Source: an uncultured Clostridium sp.
GTDB taxonomy: Bacteria > Bacillota > Clostridia > TANB77 > CAG-508
DNA length: 43,309 bases
Assembly: GCA_947575745.1 (NCBI GenBank)
Contig: CANPOS010000014.1
Span: 1 to 43,309 of the forward strand
Direction of reading: 5' to 3'
Shown one piece after another: positions 1 through 9,319 of this stretch. The notes beneath the pieces were generated by a model. It had not been told where the DNA came from. It searched no databases and saw only the letters and a program-made list of their open reading frames with translations. A program made the position numbers and the translations under genes. Position 1 is the stretch's first letter. Every line of letters begins with the position of its first letter.

Positions 1-386
1 ATTGTATTAAAATTGTATTAAAATGAGATTTTAAAATTATATAAATATAGGCTATGAGCGAATTACAGACGACACTCAACTTGGTAATAGCCTCCAAGGA
101 AAAAATAAGAAAACGTTGAAATATCAACATTTTCTTGTTTTTTATATGGGCTTTAAAAATAAGTTTGCTATTTTCAGTACTTTTAGAGCTTAAGTTTTTT
201 AATCTTCTAAAATGAACTTAACATTTAAGTCTTTTTGCACTTAACACATTTAATATGCATATCTTTAATATTTTAACATATAATATATAGACGCAAAAAA
301 ACGTGTTTTTCAAAGTTTTACGTTTATAAACGTAAAACTTGACTAAAAATAAAAAGTATTGTAAAATAGCATTAGAGGTGAACATT
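1..386. other. Intergenic region with terminator, no gene seen
   Basis: No supported ORF. Bases about 48-92 can form a long stem (GGCTAT pairing with ATAGCC) and may be the 3' end of a transcript entering from outside the window. A terminator follows at 107-144. The rest up to the ATPase start is AT-rich spacer. The identity of the upstream transcript cannot be told. Confidence 0.5.
107..144 (+). terminator. Rho-independent terminator
   Basis: AAGAAAACGTTGA (107-119) pairs with TCAACATTTTCTT (124-136) with one internal mismatch, followed by a T-run. It closes whatever transcript enters from the left edge. Confidence 0.75.
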
Positions 387-1584
387 ATGCTAAAAAGAGA
401 AAAATACTTAAATAAACTAATAGAAAGTAAAGATTTAAATTTAATTAAAGTAATAACTGGTGTTAGAAGAAGTGGAAAAAGTACCCTATTACTTCAATAC
501 AAAGATTATTTATTGTCTCAGAACATTTCAAATGAAAATATTATATATATGAATTTTGAAAGTGCTGATTGGTATCATATAAAAAATTATCAAGATTTAT
601 ATGATTATATAAGAGAGAATATTCAAAAAGGGAAAAATTATATATTATTAGATGAAGTACAAAATGTAGAAATGTGGGAAAAAGCTGTTAATTCTTTATT
701 AGTAGATGTTGATTGTGATATTTATATAACGGGCTCAAATGCTTATCTGTTATCAAGTGAACTTACTACATTACTTGCTGGACGAGTTTTAATAATAAAG
801 ATTTATCCATTTTCATTTAAAGAATTTTTATCTGAATATCCATTTAAAAATAATGAAGACAAATATGATAAATTTGATAAGTATCTAAAATTTGGTGGTA
901 TGCCAATGTTAGTAAATATGAATGATAATGAGGAACTAATGACTAATTACTTAAACGATATTAAAGAAGTTGTTTTAAAAAAAGATGTAATTAATCGAAA
1001 TAATATTAAAGACGTTATATTTCTAGACAATTTAATAAAATATATGTCTGCCTGTATAGGAAATTTAACTACTCCAAATTCGATTTCTGATTTTATGAGG
1101 AAAAATGGTAGTAATATTACAAATGAAACTGTAGATTCCTATTTAAAGATGATTGAAAATGCTTATTTTATTTATAGAGTGCCTAGATATGAGCTGAAAG
1201 GAAAGCAATTATTAAAAACACAGGGAAAATATTATTTTGTGGATAATGGACTAAAAAATATTATTAGTGGATTTTCTTCATATGATACTGGAAGTAGCTA
1301 TGAAAATTTAATATATATTGAACTTTTACGTAGACGGGTACGAAGTTTATGTTGGAAAATATAATGACATAGAAATAGATTTTATAGCAATAAAACCTAA
1401 TGAAAGGATTTATTACCAAGTATCTAGAAGTATCTTAGATGAGAAAGTTGAAGAACGAGAAAAAAAATCTTTACTTGCAATAAAAGACAATTATCCTAAA
1501 ATTATACTAACTATGGATAAAGTAAAAAATAAAGAAATCGATGGTATTAAGGTTATTAATATAATAGATTTTTTAATGAAATAA
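387..1584 (+). CDS. AAA+ ATPase with DUF4143 C-terminus (one CGG +1 shift)
   Basis: Predicted ATPase of the AAA_14/DUF4143 family, 398 residues when read through the shift. The Walker A motif GVRRSGKS lies at residues 25-32 and a Walker B-like ILLDEVQN near 86-93. The C-terminus (DIEIDFIA...IYYQVS) matches the degenerate PD-(D/E)xK-like end of DUF4143. The start at 387 is preferred over upstream in-frame starts because AGAGGTG sits just before it. At 1335 an extra C precedes a GGG glycine codon; omitting it joins ELLRR to GYEVYVGKYND without loss. Unshifted reading stops at 1364. The family is widespread, often in variable regions, and its cellular role is mostly unknown. Confidence 0.9.
1335..1338 (+). 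other. CGG +1 recoding site (ATPase)
   Basis: The reading is AGA, then C, then GGG. Skipping the C continues R-G-Y-E-V in the family frame; unshifted reading terminates nine codons later. Confidence 0.85.
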
Positions 1585-1599
1585 ATTTAGGAGTATTAT

Positions 1600-2193
1600 A
1601 TGAAAAAATTAATTATAATAACAGGAGTTAGTGGAACAGGTAAAACAACTCTTGCGAGAATATTACATGAAAAGTTAAAAAATAGTATTTTTCTTTCATA
1701 TGATGAGCTTAGTGAGAAAATATATGACATAATAGGATTTAAAAATAAAGAACAAAAGAAAAGTTTATGCTGTTTAAATATATCTATATATAAAAAATTA
1801 ATAAAAGAAAGTATGCAAAGAGAAGACAAAATAATAATACTAGAAAAACCTTTTAAAAAGGAGTGGAAGAAAATTTTAAATGACTTAGCAAATAAATATG
1901 GATATGAAATATATACAATAAACATATTTGCTAAGGATTTTCAAACAATTTGGAATAGACTTTTAAAAAGAGAAATGTCAAAAAAGGAAAGGCACCCATC
2001 ACATTATTTAGAAGAATACTACTATAACAAAAAAGATAAATACGAGCCATTTTTTGAATATAAATATGATAGGTTTAAAAATGAGTATGATAAATTGCTT
2101 TCGAATAGTATAAATTTAGGAAAAGTAATAAATATACAAGATATAGAAAAAGTAGAAATAGACAAGCTTATAAATGAAATAAAGAACTGTTAG
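1600..2193 (+). CDS. P-loop kinase-like protein (AAA_33 / zeta-like)
   Basis: A 197-residue cytosolic protein. It opens with a strand and a Walker A motif, GVSGTGKTT, at residues 9-17, typical of small nucleoside/shikimate-like kinases and AAA_33 proteins. A lid-like region contains RLLKREMSKKERHP (about 126-139), and a conserved-looking HYLEEYYY follows. The substrate cannot be told from sequence. GGAG lies upstream of the ATG. It follows the ATPase by 15 bases and may share its transcript. It ends inside a bidirectional terminator. A polynucleotide, sugar or zeta-toxin-type kinase are all possible; no antitoxin partner is visible beside it. Confidence 0.75.
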   Translation: MKKLIIITGVSGTGKTTLARILHEKLKNSIFLSYDELSEKIYDIIGFKNKEQKKSLCCLNISIYKKLIKESMQREDKIIILEKPFKKEWKKILNDLANKYGYEIYTINIFAKDFQTIWNRLLKREMSKKERHPSHYLEEYYYNKKDKYEPFFEYKYDRFKNEYDKLLSNSINLGKVINIQDIEKVEIDKLINEIKNC

Positions 2194-2217
2194 AAAACTT
2201 CCAACAGTTCAATTTTT
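2184..2217. terminator. Bidirectional terminator between convergent genes
   Basis: GAACTGTT (2184-2191) pairs with AACAGTTC (2203-2210), then TTTTT on the plus strand. It overlaps the stop codons of both convergent genes. Confidence 0.75.
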
Positions 2218-2631
2218 GCGTAATATTCTTTTTATTTTCGTAATTATTTTTTGAAACCAGCTGATATTTATTATTAAATGTGTTTCTTCTATTTTTTCTA
2301 CTTTTTGTAGCTTCTTTTGTTCAAATATTTTGGATATATCATAACTTTCATTAATTTTTTCTTGATTTTCATTATATTTTATAAGAAGATCTTGCTTTTC
2401 CTCTTCTGTTGCCCAATATTTTAAATTTATATAGCAAAGTATCTGTTCAGCAAGTTTTGAGATTTTTAAATTTCCCTTATCATCATAATATAAACCATAA
2501 CCTAAGGCATTATCTTTAAAGAAATCTATTAATTGAATTGGAATTTTTTGGTAATACTCTTTTTCTATATGATTTAGGATATTGTTTATCTCACTATATG
2601 CAATTACCTCTTCCTTTGTTGTTTCTGACAT
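2209..2631 (-). CDS. Hypothetical protein, paralogue of the gene at 27048
   Basis: 140 residues from the ATG at 2631, chosen because GAGGAG lies seven bases upstream; the longer reading from 2646 lacks this. It resembles the protein at 27048-27485. Both begin with a YsEi/YtEv helix, then YxKIPxxxIDFxxxN, a Y(W/F)A(T/S)EE(E/Q)K(Q/E) motif, and a basic C-terminal tail with aromatic residues (ISWFQKIITKIKRILRK here). They look like one small helical family whose tail may touch the membrane. The preceding gene at 2643 ends 12 bases upstream on the same strand. Function unknown. Confidence 0.7.
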   Translation of the reverse strand: MSETTKEEVIAYSEINNILNHIEKEYYQKIPIQLIDFFKDNALGYGLYYDDKGNLKISKLAEQILCYINLKYWATEEEKQDLLIKYNENQEKINESYDISKIFEQKKLQKVEKIEETHLIINISWFQKIITKIKRILRKN

Positions 2632-2642
2632 AGTATATCTCC

Positions 2643-2909
2643 TCACTTTTCTTGTTCTTGCTTCTCTGTTTGTAAATCCAAATTGTGACTTTGCAATTTT
2701 CCTTGCAATTTTCTTGCTATATTCTGTATTTCATTTATTCCAGTGCTAGCACTTCTACACATATCTTTTGCTATTTGAATAGCACTATTTTTTGATGTTT
2801 GAGTTTCCATCTTAGGTAAAGTTAGAAGATATTCCTCTATATCTTTTTCATTTAATTTGTTTTCCTTCTTAAATAGTAATAAATTAATTTTATCATATTG
2901 TTCTTCCAA
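2643..2909 (-). CDS. Small hypothetical protein, possibly truncated
   Basis: An 88-residue charged helical ORF beginning at a TTG directly after an in-frame TAG (one codon between), with no clear ribosome binding site. It may therefore be the remnant of a longer gene. It ends (LQTEKQEQEK) just before the ribosome binding site of the 2209 gene, so translation could be coupled. No family recognised. By position it is the counterpart of the large gene at 24638, which precedes the 2209 paralogue at 27048, but I see no sequence similarity to it. Confidence 0.4.
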   Translation of the reverse strand: MEEQYDKINLLLFKKENKLNEKDIEEYLLTLPKMETQTSKNSAIQIAKDMCRSASTGINEIQNIARKLQGKLQSHNLDLQTEKQEQEK

Positions 2910-2980
2910 TTTCTATATATATTTTGAAAAGTATACAAAAATATTAAATCACATTGTTAATCAATACAAATTAACATAAC

Positions 2981-3008
2981 TTGACATTAGAAAAAATTAG
3001 AGTATAAT
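2981..3008 (+). promoter_or_regulatory. Sigma-A promoter of two-component operon
   Basis: TTGACA at 2981 and TATAAT at 3003 with a 16-base spacer. It drives a roughly 200-base leader ahead of the response regulator. Confidence 0.75.
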
Positions 3009-3017
3009 AAAATTATC

Positions 3018-3145
3018 ACTATAAGGAGGCATTTGATTGTGTGGACACACTTGGAAGTATCGCAAGAAAGTGCATACGCAAAAGCATAAGTGAAAGTGAA
3101 TATCACTTCATGAGATGGAGGCTCTGGTTTTCAGGGCCTCCAAAA
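3018..3145 (+). ncRNA. Structured leader RNA of unknown class
   Basis: Between promoter and response regulator lies unusually GC-rich, structured sequence. An early GGAGGC (about 3024) could pair with a late GCCTCC, which is alternatively the 3' arm of a strong hairpin (GGAGGCTCTGG, TTTT loop, CAGGGCCTCC, about 3117-3144). Several small hairpins lie between them, for example GTGTGGACACAC and AAGTGAAAGTGAATATCACTT split around its loop. The competing pairings suggest a switch or attenuator. I do not recognise a known riboswitch consensus. Confidence 0.45.
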
Positions 3146-3220
3146 TTTAAAACAAAATTCATAAAAAGTTCATAAATGACTGATAAAATACAAAATATTA
3201 AAGCTAAAAGTGGAGGAAAA

Positions 3221-3898
3221 ATGTTTAAAATTCTAGTAGTAGAAGATGATAAAAACCTAAAAAAATTAATAAAAATAACATTAACAAAAGAAAATTATAC
3301 AGTATATGAAGCATCAAATGGAGAAGAAGCCCTAGAAATGCTAGATACAAACTATGTAGACTTAATTATAAGTGATGTAATGATGCCAGAAATGGATGGG
3401 TTTGAACTAATCAAAGAATTAAGAACAAGTAAATATAAAATGCCAATAATGTTAATCACAGCAAAAGACAGTATAGAAGACAAAAAAGAAGGCTTTATAT
3501 TAGGAGCAGATGACTACATGGTAAAACCAATAAATTTAGAAGAACTAATATTAAGAACCAAAGTATTATTAAGAAGAAGCAATTTAACAGATGAAAAACA
3601 GTTAAAAATTGGCAAATTAATATTAAATTATAACCAAATGTCTATAACAAGAGGGAAAGAAGAATATTTTTTGGCACAAAAAGAATTTTTACTACTATAT
3701 AAACTTTTAAGCAATCCTGATAAGATATATTCAAGGCAAGAATTAATAGAAGAAATATGGGGACTAGATAATGAATCCGATTATAGGACAGTAGATGTAC
3801 ATATAAAAAGGATTAGAGAAAAAATGTGTAATGTAGATGAATTTGAGATCATAACAGCAAGAGGGATGGGATATAAGGCTATTATACGAGAAGTTTGA
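3221..3898 (+). CDS. OmpR-family response regulator
   Basis: 225 residues. An N-terminal receiver domain (about 1-115) has acidic residues E8-D9-D10, phospho-acceptor D52 (in LIISDVMMP) and a conserved lysine in MVKPINLEE. A C-terminal winged-helix DNA-binding domain (about 130-225) ends in the usual VDVHIKRIREK and ARGMGYKA motifs. The start at 3221 is chosen for the GGAGG upstream; in-frame sequence further 5' lacks one. The cognate kinase lies 170 bases downstream, separated by a palindromic repeat. It activates or represses transcription on phosphorylation; targets unknown, though the adjacent surface protein is a candidate. Confidence 0.93.
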   Translation: MFKILVVEDDKNLKKLIKITLTKENYTVYEASNGEEALEMLDTNYVDLIISDVMMPEMDGFELIKELRTSKYKMPIMLITAKDSIEDKKEGFILGADDYMVKPINLEELILRTKVLLRRSNLTDEKQLKIGKLILNYNQMSITRGKEEYFLAQKEFLLLYKLLSNPDKIYSRQELIEEIWGLDNESDYRTVDVHIKRIREKMCNVDEFEIITARGMGYKAIIREV

Positions 3899-3939
3899 AA
3901 AATAATCAGCATATTGCGAAGTAGCTTAAAAATAAGGAA

Positions 3940-4003
3940 TACAATTTGCTAAAGCAAATTGCATACTGAGACTGTAACGAGTAAACTCTAACAGTCTCAG
4001 CAA
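3940..4003 (+). repeat. Palindromic repeat family A, copy 1
   Basis: Two adjacent hairpins. The first has arms CAATTTGC and GCAAATTG. The second has arms CTGAGACTGTAACGAG and CTCTAACAGTCTCAG. Closely similar copies lie at 15855-15919 and, inverted, at 16476-16539. It sits between the response regulator and kinase genes and is probably transcribed. Confidence 0.8.
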
Positions 4004-4068
4004 ATGCCTAGCACTATACTAATTCTTTTTCAAACTTGATTTGTGTCTTAGGAAGGAAGATATTAAAA

Positions 4069-5178
4069 ATGATAGAAAAAATATTTGGAAAAAAGAAATC
4101 AATACAAAGAAACTTAATAATACAATTCACTATAGCAATAATCGCAATAGTACTAGTAACACTAGTAGGATTTTATTCACTAGTAAATAACCAAGCATTA
4201 GAAAAGTTAGTACAAATAAATGTAAATACAAAAGAAGAAATAAAAGAATTACTATCAATAATAAGAAGAAGTGTAGGACTAATAATTTTAAATACATTAG
4301 TAATAGGAGCAGTGACAATAAGAATATCATCAAAAAAAATGTTAAGACCAATAACAAAATTAAATGAAGCAACAAAGAAAGTAGCACAAGGAAATTTTAA
4401 TATTCAATTAGAAACGCAAAGAAATGACGAAATAGGAGAACTAACAGCAAATTTCAATAAAATGGTAAAAGATTTAGGAAGTATAGAAGTAATACAAAAA
4501 GAATTTATAGACAATGTATCACATGAGATAAAAACCCCAATTAGTTCAATAGAAGGATTTGCAGAACTTTTGGAAGCGGACAACCTATCAAAAGAAGAAA
4601 GAATTGAATATTCAAACATTATAAAAGAAGAGGCAAATAGATTATTAAACTTATCAACAAATATGCTAAAACTTTCAAAACTACAAAATCAAAGTAAAAT
4701 AATAGCAAAGGATGAAATAAATATAGCAGAACAAATAAGAAAAGCAATAACGCTACTAGAACCAAAATGGAGTGAAAAAGAAATAATATTTAATGTAAGT
4801 TTAGAAGAAAAATACTTTATAGGGGACGAAGACTTAATATTCCAAATATGGGTTAACTTAATAGAAAATGCAATAAAGTTTTCAAAACAAAATGGAAAAA
4901 TAGAAATAACCTTAAGAGAAATAAAGGACTTTTTAGAAATAACAATAAAAGACGATGGAAAAGGAATGAACAAAGAAGAAATAAGTAGAATATTTACGAG
5001 ATTTTACCAGATAGATAAATCGCATTCGACTGAAGGAAGCGGACTAGGACTCGCAATAGTAAAAAGAATAATAGATTTATCAGGAGGAACAATAGAAGTA
5101 CAAAGTCAGGAAAATAATGGAACAACAATGATAATAAATTTACCTCTTGAAAATAGGGAAAATAAGATTTTAATATAA
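4069..5178 (+). CDS. HAMP-domain sensor histidine kinase
   Basis: 369 residues, membrane-bound. TM1 is at about 17-38, a short extracellular loop follows, TM2 is at about 70-86, and a HAMP domain at about 88-140. The HisKA domain has phospho-acceptor H152 in NVSHEIKTP. The ATPase domain has the N-box (NLIENAIKF), G1 (DDGKGM), F-box and G2 (GSGLGLAI). The loop of about 30 residues is too small for a sensor domain, so it may sense the membrane or a partner protein. The ATG at 4069 is favoured over an in-frame TTG at 4036. Partner of the regulator at 3221. Confidence 0.92.
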   Translation: MIEKIFGKKKSIQRNLIIQFTIAIIAIVLVTLVGFYSLVNNQALEKLVQINVNTKEEIKELLSIIRRSVGLIILNTLVIGAVTIRISSKKMLRPITKLNEATKKVAQGNFNIQLETQRNDEIGELTANFNKMVKDLGSIEVIQKEFIDNVSHEIKTPISSIEGFAELLEADNLSKEERIEYSNIIKEEANRLLNLSTNMLKLSKLQNQSKIIAKDEINIAEQIRKAITLLEPKWSEKEIIFNVSLEEKYFIGDEDLIFQIWVNLIENAIKFSKQNGKIEITLREIKDFLEITIKDDGKGMNKEEISRIFTRFYQIDKSHSTEGSGLGLAIVKRIIDLSGGTIEVQSQENNGTTMIINLPLENRENKILI

Positions 5179-5374
5179 AATATTGTTTAGACTTAAAATA
5201 TAACAAAGTCCTGCAACGGGTGATTTTTAATAATTTTTCTTGCGTCCCCTTCTTAAGAAAATGTAATTCGCTAACGCTCAAACATTTTCTAAAGCGGTTC
5301 CCCAATGTCTATCGAAAAATTATTAATTAATCCCCCTGCGCGGACTTTTTGCAAATTTATCTAAACAATATTTT
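5177..5374 (+). repeat. MITE-like element with 15-base terminal inverted repeats
   Basis: The ends AAAATATTGTTTAGA (5177-5191) and TCTAAACAATATTTT (5360-5374) are perfect inverted repeats. Inside are GTCCTGCAAC (5208) and TTAATTAATCCCCCTGCGCGG (split at 5326-5343), both echoed at 32909-32955. There is no coding capacity. It begins on the last bases of the kinase gene. The 5179-5632 gap holds this element, a hairpin at 5528 and a promoter at 5567. Confidence 0.7.
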
Positions 5375-5527
5375 TATATAAAAATACCAAATCCCTTACG
5401 AAAATAACAATTTCATTAAAAACTTCACATAATCTGTTGATTTTATCTGAAAAACATAGTATAATTGTAACATAAATGTCATAAAATTATTAAAACCTAC
5501 GAAAAGAATTTCCGTAAACAGTTTTAA

Positions 5528-5558
5528 TATACCTTTTTTCATGCGAAAAAAAGGTATA
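5528..5558 (+). terminator. Perfect AT-rich hairpin, terminator-like
   Basis: TATACCTTTTTTC and GAAAAAAAGGTATA form a near-perfect stem around a short loop, followed by ATTTTCT. It lies just upstream of the surface-protein promoter. Confidence 0.5.
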
Positions 5559-5566
5559 ATTTTCTA

Positions 5567-5594
5567 TTGACTTTATCTTAAAAAAATGTAAAAT
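5567..5594 (+). promoter_or_regulatory. Promoter of surface-protein gene
   Basis: TTGACT at 5567 and TAAAAT at 5589 with a 16-base spacer, about 40 bases before the ATG. Confidence 0.6.
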
Positions 5595-5632
5595 ATAATA
5601 TAAGCAATAATATTTATAAAAAGGTGGTAAAA

Positions 5633-8600
5633 ATGAGAACAAAAAAATTAATCACAGCAATTTTAACATTTGCAGCAATTTTCATAATATCAATATTTGC
5701 AAATAAATCACAAGCTGCAAGTTTAGGTTATGTAAAAACAACAAGAGATAGAACAGAAGGAGAAATAACATACAGGCATCAGTTATATAGTGGAACACAA
5801 GATGTAAAAGATGTATGGAAGTTAGTAACCTGTACTAAAGAGGGAACAATATTAAATAATGTAAAAGACCTATACTGTTTAAGAGCAGGATTAGGATTTA
5901 CACAAGCAAATCCTAAACAAACAGTTGTTGAGTATACTCAAAGTTATGACTTACCACGTCAATATGAGAATGTAAAAAAATATTTCAGTACATTAAAGTC
6001 AGAAACAACAATATTTGATGAGAATCAAGAAGCAAACTTTAATGCTGTAATGTGGATATTAGATAATATGCTATTAGAGGGAGCAACAGACGACCAAGTA
6101 AATACATACTTGAAAAAATATGCAGGATATACAGATGAAACAATAAATAAATTAGCAAATAAAGAAAATGTATTAACAAGAGCAGATATAGAAGCAATTC
6201 AACAATTAGCAATATGGTACTTTACAAATAATGATGAAGAAGAATTTAACAAAGAAGTATTGCCAGTATTAAATATGATGATAATAGGAGGACCATATAA
6301 TACAAAAGGAGACGAAAAAGAATATAAAACATTTGCAGATATATTCAATATGATGCTAATAGGAAATTTTGGAACAGAAAGGCAACAAGCTGCAGCAACA
6401 CTATATAATAAATTAATAACAGATGCGAAAAAAGTAACAAAAGACTATAAACCAACAAGAGACATAAGAGTATTTTTAGCAGGAGGAGATGCAGCAAATG
6501 AACAACCAATAGTTAGAGTAAAAGAAGCAGGAGAATTAGATGTAGCATTAAGAAAATTTATATCAGAAGTAGATGGAAATAAATTAGAGGGAGAACAATC
6601 AAGAGCACCAGAAGTAGATACAAGTAAATTAAATCAAGTAATAGATGGAAAAAAACAAACAACAGCAATATATAATCACAAAAAAACACCAGTAAAAGTA
6701 GAAATAGGAAAGAATGTAACATATACATTAAGATTATATAATGAAGGAAGTGCAGGAGGATACATAAAGCAAGTAGCAGACTATTTACCAGAATATTTAC
6801 AATATGTACCATATGGAAAAGATAAAGATGGAGTATTTTGGTTATTAGATGAAACAGGAAGAGTAGCAACAACAACTCCATATTGTGAAGTAGTAAATGT
6901 TGGGGGAAATGTTGATCCAAATGATAAAGGAAAACCATTAGGAGAAGTATATATACCAGAAGCAGAATATGATAGCCAAACAAAAAGCTACATATTAAGT
7001 TATGTAGATATACAAATAACTTGTAAATTAATAGCAAATACACCATATGAAACAAATATAACAAACATAGCAGAAATTACAAGCATGACAGATAAAAATG
7101 ACAAACCATTATTAGAAGATAGAGACTCAACAGCAGGAGAAAACTTAAAATTACCAGAAGATGACAAACTACCAGACTATACAGGAGGAAAAAATGGTAA
7201 AAATGATCCATACTATGATGGAAGCAACCGTGTAGGAACAGAAGAAAATCCATATTATCCAGGACAAGAAGATGATGACGACTTTGAAAAAATATATGTA
7301 GAATCACCAGAAATAGATGTAGCACTTAGAAAATTCATTTCAGCAGTAGGAGATGAAAAATATGATAGAGCACCAAGAGTAGACACAAATGGATTAAAGA
7401 CAGGAACAGCAACAACAGCGATATATAGACACAGCAAAGATCCAATAAAAGTAGAAATAGGAGACATCATAACATATACAATAAGACTATACAATGAAGG
7501 AGAAGTAGACGCTAGAGTAACAGAAGTAAAAGATCACTTAGATAAAAGCTTAAAATATGTAGCATCAAGCAATGAAAAAAACGCAAAATGGTGGACAGAA
7601 GTAACTGGAACAGAATACAATACTTTAACTTCAACAGAAAATTGTAAAGTAATTAGAGTAGGTGGAAAAACAAATAAACAATATGTAAATGGAAAACTAA
7701 GTGATGCAGTAATTCCAGCATATGATAAGGTAAATGACACTTTAAGCTATATAGATATAGAAGTACAATGTAAAGTATTACCAACCGGAAAAACTAGAAA
7801 ATTAACAAACATAGCAGAAATTTCAAAACAAGCAAATAAATTTGGAACACCAGTTGATAATGATAGAGACTCAGAGCCAAATAAAGGAGATAAATTACCA
7901 GAATATAATAAACTACCAGACTATACAGGAGGAAAAAATGGTAAAAATGATCCATACTATGATGGAAGCAATCGTGTAGGAACAGAAGAAAATCCATATT
8001 ATCCAGGACAAGAAGACGACGACGATTTTGAGAAAGTATTAGTAGAACCAAAATTTGACTTAGCACTTAGAAAATTCATAACGAAAGTTGGAGAAACACC
8101 AGTAAACAATAGATATCCAGTGGTAAGCTATAAAGATGGAAAATTACAATATGATCACACAAAGAAAGCCTTAGATGTAGTAACAGGAGATATTGTAACA
8201 TATACAATAAGAATATATAACGAAGGTGAAGCAGATGGATATGCAAATGAAATAACAGACGATATGCCAGAAGGATTAGAATTCTTACCAGAGAACAAAA
8301 CAAATGTGACATATAGATGGAAAATGTTAGATGAAAATCAGGAAGAAACAACAGACGTTAAAAAAGCAAAATACATCATAACAGATTATCTATCAGAAGA
8401 ACAAGAAAAAGCAACAAAAAGAGATAACCTAATCAAAGCATTTAATAAAGAAGAAAAAATTACAGATACAAATCCAAACTTCAAGGAAGTACAAATAGCA
8501 TTTAAAGTAACATACAAAGCAACAACAACAGAAGAATCAGCAAGAACAATAATAAATACAGCACAAATATCAGCCGATTCAGACGATGATATAGATTCAA

Positions 8601-9304
8601 CACCAAAAAGAGATGAAGTATATGATCATGAAAAAGGAAAGAACGAAGATGATATAGACTTTGATCAAGTAAAAGTAAAATATTTTGACTTATCATTACT
8701 AAAATGGGTTGGACAAACGCAAATTACATTAAATGGTAAAACAGAAACTAAAGATACAGGACATACAGTAGAGAATGCTAAGAATGAAGATGCAGTAAAA
8801 ATAGAAATACCTGCAAAAGACGTAAAGAAAATAAACATAAAATACATCTATACAATAAGAGTTACAAATGAAGGAGAAATTGCAGGATATGCAAAAGAAG
8901 TAACAGACTATATCCCAGCAGGACTAAGATTTGTAAAAGAAGATAATCCAGATTGGTATGAAATAAGTGATGGAGTTGTTGGAACAAAAGCATTAGAAGA
9001 TAAATTATTACAACCAGGAGAATTTGCAGAAGTAAAAATAACTCTAACCTGGATAAACGGAGCAGAAAACTTTGGAGAAAAAGTAAACTTAGCAGAAATT
9101 AGTAAAGACTATAATGAAAGTGGAAGTCCAGATGTAGACTCAACACCAAATAATAAAGTACCAGGAGAAGACGACATAGACGATGCACCAGTAATACTTA
9201 CAGTAAAAACGGGTAAAGCACAAACATATATTGGATTAACATTAATAATACTTGTAACATTTGCAGGAGGAGTTGGACTAATAAAGAAATATGTTCTAGA
9301 ATAA
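5633..9304 (+). CDS. Thioester/isopeptide-type repeat surface protein
   Basis: 1223 residues, exported and membrane-anchored. A signal peptide spans about 1-29 (ending KSQAA). The N-terminal region contains LYCLRAGLGF, resembling the cysteine motif of thioester (TQXA-type) adhesin domains. Four tandem domains follow, opening with LDVALRKFIS, IDVALRKFIS, FDLALRKFIT and FDLSLLKWVG. Each later carries a TYTIRLYNEG-like strand; the conserved Lys and Asn suggest intramolecular isopeptide bonds. Asp/Gly/Pro-rich linkers separate them. A C-terminal TM (about 1194-1215) is followed by KKYVLE, with no LPXTG. The ATG at 5633 follows AAGGTGG. No in-frame CGG occurs in over 1200 codons. Likely an adhesin or cell-surface stalk. 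Confidence 0.85.
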   Translation: MRTKKLITAILTFAAIFIISIFANKSQAASLGYVKTTRDRTEGEITYRHQLYSGTQDVKDVWKLVTCTKEGTILNNVKDLYCLRAGLGFTQANPKQTVVEYTQSYDLPRQYENVKKYFSTLKSETTIFDENQEANFNAVMWILDNMLLEGATDDQVNTYLKKYAGYTDETINKLANKENVLTRADIEAIQQLAIWYFTNNDEEEFNKEVLPVLNMMIIGGPYNTKGDEKEYKTFADIFNMMLIGNFGTERQQAAATLYNKLITDAKKVTKDYKPTRDIRVFLAGGDAANEQPIVRVKEAGELDVALRKFISEVDGNKLEGEQSRAPEVDTSKLNQVIDGKKQTTAIYNHKKTPVKVEIGKNVTYTLRLYNEGSAGGYIKQVADYLPEYLQYVPYGKDKDGVFWLLDETGRVATTTPYCEVVNVGGNVDPNDKGKPLGEVYIPEAEYDSQTKSYILSYVDIQITCKLIANTPYETNITNIAEITSMTDKNDKPLLEDRDSTAGENLKLPEDDKLPDYTGGKNGKNDPYYDGSNRVGTEENPYYPGQEDDDDFEKIYVESPEIDVALRKFISAVGDEKYDRAPRVDTNGLKTGTATTAIYRHSKDPIKVEIGDIITYTIRLYNEGEVDARVTEVKDHLDKSLKYVASSNEKNAKWWTEVTGTEYNTLTSTENCKVIRVGGKTNKQYVNGKLSDAVIPAYDKVNDTLSYIDIEVQCKVLPTGKTRKLTNIAEISKQANKFGTPVDNDRDSEPNKGDKLPEYNKLPDYTGGKNGKNDPYYDGSNRVGTEENPYYPGQEDDDDFEKVLVEPKFDLALRKFITKVGETPVNNRYPVVSYKDGKLQYDHTKKALDVVTGDIVTYTIRIYNEGEADGYANEITDDMPEGLEFLPENKTNVTYRWKMLDENQEETTDVKKAKYIITDYLSEEQEKATKRDNLIKAFNKEEKITDTNPNFKEVQIAFKVTYKATTTEESARTIINTAQISADSDDDIDSTPKRDEVYDHEKGKNEDDIDFDQVKVKYFDLSLLKWVGQTQITLNGKTETKDTGHTVENAKNEDAVKIEIPAKDVKKINIKYIYTIRVTNEGEIAGYAKEVTDYIPAGLRFVKEDNPDWYEISDGVVGTKALEDKLLQPGEFAEVKITLTWINGAENFGEKVNLAEISKDYNESGSPDVDSTPNNKVPGEDDIDDAPVILTVKTGKAQTYIGLTLIILVTFAGGVGLIKKYVLE
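7166..7272 (+). repeat. Direct repeat in surface-protein linker, copy 1
   Basis: About 107 bases, differing from 7910-8016 by about one base. It encodes the LPDYTGGKNGKNDPYYDG-type linker. Such near-identity next to diverged domains suggests recent recombination or gene conversion. Confidence 0.9.
7910..8016 (+). repeat. Direct repeat in surface-protein linker, copy 2
   Basis: Second copy of the linker repeat, offset by 744 bases. The surrounding domains are far more diverged than this linker. Confidence 0.9.
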
Positions 9305-9319
9305 AATTAAGATAGCAGT

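Noticed and set aside
4130..4387. Leu-rich reverse-strand ORFs under the kinase, surface and Ig-repeat genes
   Set aside because: They are antisense shadows produced by the strong A-ending codon bias (complements of GAA, ATA, ACA), lack ribosome binding sites and show no families. The same holds at 6558-8847, 11809-12927, 17641-18669 and 40824-43298.
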